From an uncultured Blautia sp. (GTDB lineage Bacteria > Bacillota > Clostridia > Lachnospirales > Lachnospiraceae), in assembly GCA_946538475.1 (NCBI GenBank), contig CAMNGN010000067.1, positions 1-10,094 of the forward strand: 10,094 bases of DNA. Direction: 5' to 3'. The translations under genes were made by a program, and so were the position numbers. The notes below the pieces were generated by a model. It searched no databases. It was not told the DNA's origin and worked only from the letters and a program-made list of their open reading frames with translations. Shown here in pieces: positions 5,258-10,094 of this stretch. Position 1 is the first letter of the stretch; each line of letters begins with the position of its first letter.

Positions 5258-6445
5258 ATGGCTAATATTGAATTGCTTGAACATTCCATACCGATCGCGC
5301 CTATCCGCATCGCAGCACTGGACGGATGCATGGATCTGGCACAGGAGGTCGATAAAAAGCTGGTCAAATACCGCAGGGAATTAGCCTCTCACCGGGAAAA
5401 AGAAGGGATTGCGATCCCGCAGGGATACAACGAAAAGACCTTTATGGTCGAGTGTGAATGCCCGCGTTTCGGAACAGGCGAAGGAAAAGGCTACATCAAA
5501 GAATCTGTCAGAGGCGCCGATCTTTTTATCATGATCGACATCACCAACTACAGCCTTACCTACACTGTCTGCGGTCACGAAAATCACATGTCACCCGACA
5601 ATCACTTTCAGGATCTCAAGCGAATCATATCTGCCGCCACCGGAAAAGCACGCCGCATCAATGTGGTCATGCCGTTTTTGTACGAAGGAAGACAGCACAG
5701 GCGTTCCAAACGTGAATCGCTGGACTGCGCGATCGCACTTCGCGAGCTGATCAACATGGGGGTATCGAACATCATCACTTTTGACGCTCATGATCCCCGT
5801 GTGCAGAACTCGATCCCGCTCAGCGGTTTCGACAATTTCTTCCCCTCCTATCAGTTTTTAAAGGCACTTGTAAATAATGTCCCTGATTTTCAGATTGACA
5901 ATGACCACCTCATGGTGATCAGTCCCGACGAGGGAGCAATGTCCCGTGCAGTTTATTTTTCGGGCATTCTGGGCGTCGATATGGGTATGTTCTATAAGCG
6001 CAGGGATTATTCCACCGTGGTGAACGGCCGTAATCCGATCGTGGCGCATGAATTTCTGGGCGATTCGCTCGAAGGAAAAGATGTCATCATCATCGATGAT
6101 ATGATCAGTTCCGGAGAGAGTATGCTGGATGTGGCCCGCCAGATCAAGGAACGCAAGGCCAAACGGGTATTTGTGTGTACCACATACGGTCTGTTTACGG
6201 ACGGACTTGACAAGTTTGATGAGTACTATGAAAAAGGATGGATCGACCGGGTCATCACCACAAACCTCAACTATCGCCCGAAAGAGCTGCTGACCCGTCC
6301 GTACTATCTCGAAGCCAACATGAGCAAATATCTGGCCAGCATTCTTGATATCATCAACCATGACGTGCCGATCGAGAAAGTACGTTCCAACAACGAAAAG
6401 ATCATGACACTCACCAACAAGCTTAAAGCAAAAGCCTCGCATTGA
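5258..6445 (+). CDS. prs: Ribose-phosphate pyrophosphokinase (long form)
   Basis: The enzyme makes PRPP from ribose 5-phosphate and ATP, feeding purine, pyrimidine, NAD, His and Trp synthesis. The product is 395 residues, clearly longer than the usual 310-320. Visible motifs are the ATP-side loop GRQHRRSKRES (144-154), ITFDAHDPRVQ (173-183, the DLH-type metal site), ISPDEGAMSRA (221-231), the catalytic KRR (247-249) and the PRPP/ribose-5-phosphate loop VIIIDDMISSGESM (276-289). Extra sequence lies mainly in the N-terminal half (about 40-85) and around 185-200, plus a C-terminal tail. Several motifs are more divergent than in standard bacterial Prs, for example ISSGES where IDTxGT is common. 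This long form is, from memory, typical of many Clostridia, sometimes beside a standard prs elsewhere. The ATG has AGGAGG 7 bases upstream; an in-frame ATG at 5168 overlaps the -35 and is rejected. It is monocistronic, with its own promoter and terminator. Confidence 0.9.
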   Translation: MANIELLEHSIPIAPIRIAALDGCMDLAQEVDKKLVKYRRELASHREKEGIAIPQGYNEKTFMVECECPRFGTGEGKGYIKESVRGADLFIMIDITNYSLTYTVCGHENHMSPDNHFQDLKRIISAATGKARRINVVMPFLYEGRQHRRSKRESLDCAIALRELINMGVSNIITFDAHDPRVQNSIPLSGFDNFFPSYQFLKALVNNVPDFQIDNDHLMVISPDEGAMSRAVYFSGILGVDMGMFYKRRDYSTVVNGRNPIVAHEFLGDSLEGKDVIIIDDMISSGESMLDVARQIKERKAKRVFVCTTYGLFTDGLDKFDEYYEKGWIDRVITTNLNYRPKELLTRPYYLEANMSKYLASILDIINHDVPIEKVRSNNEKIMTLTNKLKAKASH

Positions 6446-6459
6446 CGCGAGGCTTTTTT
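6431..6459 (+). terminator. Intrinsic terminator of prs, possibly bidirectional
   Basis: AAAGCCTCGC (6431-6440), loop ATTGAC, then GCGAGGCTTT (6447-6456) with the T-run 6454-6459. The stem is a perfect 10 base pairs. The prs stop codon TGA (6443-6445) lies in the loop, and the last codons (Ala-Ser-His) form the left arm. On the minus strand the same hairpin is followed by TTTTGCTTT, so it can also end the convergent pgeF transcript, whose stop is at 6461. Confidence 0.93.
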
Positions 6460-6460
6460 G

Positions 6461-7324
6461 TTACACGATCTTCAAAAACGCACCGAGATTTCCCCGGCGG
6501 TCGCCGCTCTTTCGATGAGAATATAACAGTTCGGGGTTGCAGGAAGTGCAAAGACCCGCGATATGGATATTCTCCGGCTTCACTCCCGCTTCGATCAGGA
6601 TACGCCTGTTTGCTTCCCACAGGTTCAGCTGATATTTATTGTCCGGCTTTGCGAGCAATATGTCTGCATGGTACTTTGGATCGAACATGGCCATGAAACG
6701 TTCGGCGACATCCGCACTCACTTCATAGCATTTGAAACACACGGAAGGACCGATCCCGCAGATCACGTCTTCCGGCCTGCTGCCAAACTCGCTTCCCATC
6801 TTTTTCAGCGTCACTTCGCCGATGCGCCCCTCCGTCCCTCTCCAGCCGGAATGGGACAGGCCGATGGCATGATGTACCGGGTCGGCAAAATACAGCGGGA
6901 CACAGTCTGCGTAAAAGGTTGCCAGGGTCACGCCCGGTGTATCGGTGACGAGGCCATCCGTCTCGTAAAAGTCCTTAGGTCTTGTGTATCCCGACCCGCA
7001 GTCCTTTTTGTCCACCTTTCGTACAGTCGTCTTATGTACCTGATCCGAGAGGACCAGGCTCTCCGGCGCAAACCCTACGGCCCTGCCGATCCGCCGGAAA
7101 TTCTCCCGGACATCCTCCTCATTGTCTCCGCGCGTAAAACTCAGATTCATGGTGGCAAAACAGTCCCGGCTTACGCCTCCCAGCCTTGTACTGAACCCGT
7201 TCCGCACAAAGCCGAGGCTGTCAAAAGCGGGGAAAGACAGCCAGGTTACTCCGTCGGTATGATGAATATGCATTCCTCGTTTTGTATCATCGTACCATAC
7301 CGGTGATATGCTTTTTACTTCCAT
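6461..7324 (-). CDS. pgeF: PgeF/YfiH, polyphenol oxidase-family peptidoglycan editing factor
   Basis: This family (YfiH, LACC1/FAMIN relatives) has been given two activities: purine nucleoside phosphorylase/adenosine deaminase chemistry, and in E. coli removal of wrong residues from peptidoglycan precursors. The 287-residue product shows the metal-site residues His97 (SDQVH), Cys141 (YADC) and His158 (LSHSGWRGT). Family signatures include NGFSTRLGGVS (42-52), NLSFTRGDNEEDV (60-72), IGPSVCFKCYEV (191-202) and GLCTSCNPELLYSHR (257-271). The length is slightly above the usual 240-280. GGAGG at 7338-7334 is 9 bases before ATG 7324; a GTG at 7327 with 6-base spacing is an equal alternative adding one residue. 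It is the last gene of the lepB-to-pgeF cluster, 34 bases after yraN, and its transcript probably ends at the shared terminator. Confidence 0.93.
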   Translation of the reverse strand: MEVKSISPVWYDDTKRGMHIHHTDGVTWLSFPAFDSLGFVRNGFSTRLGGVSRDCFATMNLSFTRGDNEEDVRENFRRIGRAVGFAPESLVLSDQVHKTTVRKVDKKDCGSGYTRPKDFYETDGLVTDTPGVTLATFYADCVPLYFADPVHHAIGLSHSGWRGTEGRIGEVTLKKMGSEFGSRPEDVICGIGPSVCFKCYEVSADVAERFMAMFDPKYHADILLAKPDNKYQLNLWEANRRILIEAGVKPENIHIAGLCTSCNPELLYSHRKSGDRRGNLGAFLKIV

Positions 7325-7358
7325 CACATTTTTCCTCCGTCTCGTCTGTCATAACCTG

Positions 7359-7718
7359 TTATCTCCGCTCTTCATATGCGTTTCTGATCCAGGTGACCCT
7401 GGCTCCGTCAAATCCAAGCACGTCGAACCTGCAGGGCACATTCTCCGTTTTTCTCTTTTTCAGGAGATAATACTGTGCAACTCTTCGGATCACAGCCTGC
7501 TTGCGGGGATTTACGGCCTCGACCGCAAATCCTGCGTTTCGCGAACTTCGATATTTGATCTCCACAAAAACCAGGACATCTTCGTCGAGTGCGATAAGGT
7601 CGATCTCGCCGATCCGGCACCTGAAGTTCTTCTCCAGTATGATCAGGCCCTGCTCCGTGAGCCACTCGGCTGCCCTGTCTTCGTATACGCTTCCTTCAAG
7701 TCTTTTATTCTTTTTCAG
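7359..7718 (-). CDS. yraN: YraN/UPF0102 nuclease-like protein with CTG start
   Basis: The predicted 119-residue protein fits the usual family length. It starts KKNKRLEGSVYEDRAAEWL after the initiator and has FRCRIGEIDLIALDED (32-47) and VFVEIKYRSSR (50-60). These form the E...GEID...ExK core of the endonuclease-like (PD-(D/E)xK) fold; the cellular role is unclear. The only start that keeps the N-terminal YE..AAE..L helix and GEID is CTG at 7718, immediately preceded by an in-frame TAA. There is no ATG, GTG or TTG until GTG 7565, which would remove the GEID motif. A purine-rich AAAGAGAAGAAG tract stands just upstream as a weak ribosome binding site. Either CTG initiation is real or a single-base error or indel hides the true start. 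It lies between rnhB and pgeF, as is common in Clostridia. Confidence 0.82.
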   Translation of the reverse strand: MKKNKRLEGSVYEDRAAEWLTEQGLIILEKNFRCRIGEIDLIALDEDVLVFVEIKYRSSRNAGFAVEAVNPRKQAVIRRVAQYYLLKKRKTENVPCRFDVLGFDGARVTWIRNAYEERR

Positions 7719-7767
7719 TTATCTTCTTCTCTTTCCGGTCAAGTGTAGGCATCTTCTGTACAAAATA

Positions 7768-8523
7768 TCATACAAAATGCTGTATGAACGTTCTTCTGTG
7801 TATCGGGCAGGGGCCATATTTTCTGAGCGCTTCGATATGCGCGGCGCTGCCGTATCCTTTGTTGTCCTTGAATCCGTACTCCGGCACCACCGCATCGTAT
7901 TCGCACATCAGACGATCTCTGGTGACTTTTGCCACAATGCTGGCGGCAGCGATGGAGACAGATTTCTGATCTCCCTTGATGATCGGAACCTGCGGTATGA
8001 TGACCTCGGGGATCGTCACCGCATCGTTCAGAAGGATCTGCGGAGTAACGCGGAGGTTCGCGATGGCTTCCCGCATGGCCTCGTAGGTGGCCTGCAGGAT
8101 GTTGATCTCGTCTATCCTTCGGTGGTCTCTCATCCCGATCCCCACAGCTACAGCTTTCTCCATGATCACATCGTACAATTCCTCACGCTTCTTTTCGGAA
8201 AGCTTCTTGGAATCGTCCAGGTACAGTATATCGCAGTCTGCGGGAAGGATCACCGCGCAGGCAACCACAGGGCCGGCCAGCGGTCCTCTGCCCACTTCGT
8301 CGATCCCGCACACATAGCCCAGGTGATCGTATTTGTGCTCGTACACTTTAAGACTCTCGGTACGGGCCAGCTCTTCTTCGTACGCCTGCTTTTTTCTGCC
8401 GTACTTTGCGATCAGGTTTTTCACTCCCGATCTTTCATCTTCTGTATATTTAAGGAATAATTCCTCGTAGCTGCCAAAATCCGCTGCCTCGAATTCTTCC
8501 CTGATCTCGTCTATTTTCTTCAT
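7768..8523 (-). CDS. rnhB: Ribonuclease HII
   Basis: RNase HII cuts RNA in RNA-DNA hybrids and removes single ribonucleotides from DNA. The product is 251 residues with an N-terminal extension of about 68 residues, as in other Firmicutes enzymes. Catalytic residues are visible: Asp75 and Glu76 (GIDEVGRGPLAGPV), Asp167 (ILLNDAV) and Asp185 (IIKGDQKSVSIAAASIVAKV). The C-terminal NKGYGSAAHIEALRKYGPCPIHR segment is typical. The ATG overlaps the rbgA stop by four bases (ATGA), which implies translational coupling. yraN follows about 50 bases downstream. Confidence 0.97.
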   Translation of the reverse strand: MKKIDEIREEFEAADFGSYEELFLKYTEDERSGVKNLIAKYGRKKQAYEEELARTESLKVYEHKYDHLGYVCGIDEVGRGPLAGPVVACAVILPADCDILYLDDSKKLSEKKREELYDVIMEKAVAVGIGMRDHRRIDEINILQATYEAMREAIANLRVTPQILLNDAVTIPEVIIPQVPIIKGDQKSVSIAAASIVAKVTRDRLMCEYDAVVPEYGFKDNKGYGSAAHIEALRKYGPCPIHRRTFIQHFV

Positions 8524-9359
8524 GGCATCTCCAGGGTGATCCTTCCGAGGCGGCCGCTCCGGAAATCATCGAACAAAAGCAAAGAGGCTTTCTCGTAATC
8601 CGGGGCACCTCCCTTTTTCACGCATCCCCGTCCTTCGGCGATCTTTTCGAGGACCTGCACCGCGGTACCGGCTTCTTCCAGGTCGTATCTGCCGGAAAGG
8701 CTTCCGGGATACCGGTTCATGAGGGTTTCGATCAGATGCAGCGCAAGCTCTTCCATATTGAGAATGTCATCCTTGATCGCCCCGGTGAACGCCAGACGCT
8801 CGGCGGCTTCCTGATCGTCAAATTTTGGCCAGAGGATACCGGGGGTGTCCAGAAGCTCCACCTCTTTGTTCAATCTGATCCACTGTTTACCTTTTGTCAC
8901 TCCGGGTTTGTTTCCGGTCTTTGTACAGGCCTTTCCCGCAAAGGAATTGATAAACGTCGATTTTCCGACGTTCGGGATCCCCGCAACCATGGCTCTGACC
9001 GGGCGGTTCTTGATACCGCGTTTCCTGTCACGCTCCTTTTTGGCAGCGGAAGCCTCGCGTATCACGCTGTTGACCGCTTTCATATCGGCGGATCGTCTGG
9101 AATCCGCTTCTACGACGTAAAACCCTTTTTCTGTAAAGTACTCCGTCCATGCTTTGTTGAGTGCCGGATCGGCAAGATCCGCCTTGTTAAGCAGGATCAG
9201 CCTGGCCTTATTCTTTCCCAGCTCATCGATATCGGGGTTGCGGCTCGAAAGAGGAGCCCTGGCATCCACCAGTTCGATGATCAGGTCGATCAGGCTGATA
9301 TCTTCCTGCATCTGTCTCCTGGCTTTTGTCATGTGCCCGGGATACCATTGTACATTCAT
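8520..9359 (-). CDS. rbgA: RbgA/YlqF ribosome biogenesis GTPase
   Basis: RbgA is a circularly permuted GTPase needed for late 50S subunit assembly. The 279-residue protein opens with the family signature NVQWYPGHMTKARR (2-15). Its motifs appear in permuted order: G4 NKAD (58-61), G1 GIPNVGKST (127-135), G2 region KPGVTKG (151-157) and G3 DTPG (171-174). An RbgA-type C-terminal helical domain follows (about 185-279). The His of PGHM (His9) is the residue linked to GTPase activity in this family. The Shine-Dalgarno is not ideal: AAAGGA lies about 13 bases before ATG 9359. The 58-base gap from lepB holds only an imperfect hairpin. Confidence 0.97.
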   Translation of the reverse strand: MNVQWYPGHMTKARRQMQEDISLIDLIIELVDARAPLSSRNPDIDELGKNKARLILLNKADLADPALNKAWTEYFTEKGFYVVEADSRRSADMKAVNSVIREASAAKKERDRKRGIKNRPVRAMVAGIPNVGKSTFINSFAGKACTKTGNKPGVTKGKQWIRLNKEVELLDTPGILWPKFDDQEAAERLAFTGAIKDDILNMEELALHLIETLMNRYPGSLSGRYDLEEAGTAVQVLEKIAEGRGCVKKGGAPDYEKASLLLFDDFRSGRLGRITLEMP

Positions 9360-9387
9360 TGTATGATCACGTTCCTTTACTTTAAGA

Positions 9388-9420
9388 TAACCGGCAGTCT
9401 GCTTTGTGGACTGTCAGTTA
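9388..9420 (-). other. Imperfect hairpin between lepB and rbgA
   Basis: On the minus strand TAACTGACAGTC (9420-9409) and GACTGCCGGTTA (9399-9388) form a 12-position stem with one U-G pair and one A-C mismatch around a 9-base loop. It begins at the lepB stop codon. Only a weak TCTTAAAG follows, so it may be a leaky terminator, an RNA-processing or stability element, or a chance fold. Confidence 0.4.
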
Positions 9421-10017
9421 TATAAATCCCATACTGCCGATGGGCGACAGTCTGTACCACAGCTTGCCGACGATATACTTGTCGCTGATGACGCCGATAT
9501 CTCCGTACCTGCTGTCCTCACTGTTGTTTCGGTTGTCGCCAAGCACAAAATACTCTCCCGATTCGAGCGTCAGCGGCGAAGCCGCCATGCCGGGATTGGA
9601 GATCGAGGGATAATCTCCCGTCTCCTTAAGATTGCCGCCGTTGATCAGCACTCTGCCGCCGACGATCTGCACCGTCTCTCCAGGCAGGCCGATCACTCTG
9701 TGTATGTGCAGTGCAGCCTCATCACTTCCGTTTGTCTTGTAGACGATAAGATCCCCGCGTTCGGGTTCATGAATCCTGTAGATCAGGCGGTTCACAAAGA
9801 ATTTATTCCCGACAAAAAGCGTCGGCTCCATGGAACTCTCCTGCATGGTCACAGACTGAAAAAAGCACACTGCAGTCAGCGATCCCAGAAGAAATGCCGC
9901 AACGATCGCAAAAGCCCACCTGAGTGCCCTTTGTATCTTCTCGTTATTCTCCAGCTTTTCCTTTGCCGCGATGAACGGGGCACGGACTGCGCTTTTGATC
10001 TGTTCCATCACTTCCAT
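9418..10017 (-). CDS. lepB: Signal peptidase I with His at the usual catalytic Lys position
   Basis: Signal peptidase I removes signal peptides from secreted proteins at the outer face of the membrane. The product is 199 residues: a cytoplasmic lead of about 32 residues, one membrane helix (about 33-54), then the catalytic domain. Ser62 in SSMEPTL is the nucleophile (box B). Box D is ALHIHRVIGLPGETV (102-116), box C is RGDLIVYK (87-94) and box E is GDNRNNSEDSR (160-170). Prokaryotic P-type enzymes have Lys in box D (KRxIGLPGD, Lys83 in B. subtilis SipS); here the codon is CAC, giving His106. His at the general-base position is the ER/SipW-type arrangement, although all other boxes are P-type. 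The ATG has GGAGG 8 bases upstream. It is the first gene of the cluster; a terminator-like hairpin ends only about 19 bases before it. Confidence 0.94.
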   Translation of the reverse strand: MEVMEQIKSAVRAPFIAAKEKLENNEKIQRALRWAFAIVAAFLLGSLTAVCFFQSVTMQESSMEPTLFVGNKFFVNRLIYRIHEPERGDLIVYKTNGSDEAALHIHRVIGLPGETVQIVGGRVLINGGNLKETGDYPSISNPGMAASPLTLESGEYFVLGDNRNNSEDSRYGDIGVISDKYIVGKLWYRLSPIGSMGFI

Positions 10018-10035
10018 TTAAAAAACCTCCGGATG

Positions 10036-10068
10036 GAAAAACAGGGACAATAGCAAAAGCATTGTCCC
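10036..10068 (-). terminator. Intrinsic terminator upstream of lepB
   Basis: On the minus strand GGGACAAT (10068-10061), loop GCTTTTGCT, then ATTGTCCC (10051-10044) is followed by TGTTTTTCC. The stem is a perfect 8 base pairs with a U-rich tail. It should end a leftward gene outside the right edge, by common gene order perhaps rplS (inference). lepB starts at 10017, and no clear promoter is visible between hairpin and gene, so read-through may feed lepB. Confidence 0.75.
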
Positions 10069-10094
10069 GGTTTCTTCACAAACTATGAAATTGA

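Overview
The window looks like a chromosomal segment of a Gram-positive Clostridia-type bacterium, most likely Lachnospiraceae-like. This rests on moderately high GC, strong GGAGG-type ribosome binding sites, a long (395-residue) PRPP synthetase variant, the gene order lepB-rbgA-rnhB-yraN-pgeF, and a small one-pass membrane protein with an N-terminal KLEYIWMYYKW-like segment. The lineage is my inference from gene content, not a database result. I see no mobile element, CRISPR array, rRNA or tRNA, and coding density is high.

The left block (1-5042, all minus strand, so read right to left) holds six genes. A one-pass membrane protein of unknown function (4401-5042) comes first. It is followed by an SPFH-domain protein with two C-terminal zinc ribbons (YdjI-like), a double zinc-ribbon protein with a C-terminal membrane anchor (YdjG-like), and a secreted or anchored TPM-domain protein (YdjH-like). 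The block ends with larB and the 5' part of larC, for the nickel-pincer nucleotide cofactor. From the SPFH gene to larC the gaps are only 10-23 bases, so one transcript probably carries the SPFH/zinc-ribbon/TPM trio and larBC. The trio matches the non-PspA members of the Bacillus subtilis pspA-ydjG-ydjH-ydjI membrane-stress operon, but no pspA lies in the window. The cut-off larC carries a strongly His-rich segment made by tandem duplication.

The middle (5043-6460) is a divergent control region followed by the only plus-strand gene. This is a long-form ribose-phosphate pyrophosphokinase with a convincing sigma-A promoter and an intrinsic terminator that contains its own stop codon. That terminator lies between convergent genes and may work in both directions.

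The right block (6461-10094, minus strand) is a housekeeping cluster read from lepB: signal peptidase I, ribosome biogenesis GTPase RbgA, ribonuclease HII, the YraN/UPF0102 nuclease-like protein and PgeF/YfiH. It begins just after a strong terminator-like hairpin at the right edge, which presumably ends a gene outside the window.

The points most worth a second look are: (1) the PspA-less SPFH/zinc-ribbon/TPM module with an unknown membrane protein upstream and larBC downstream; (2) a signal peptidase I with His where the catalytic Lys is expected; (3) a yraN gene whose only full-length start is CTG directly after an in-frame stop; (4) the divergent motifs of the long PRPP synthetase; and (5) the duplicated His-rich segment of LarC.
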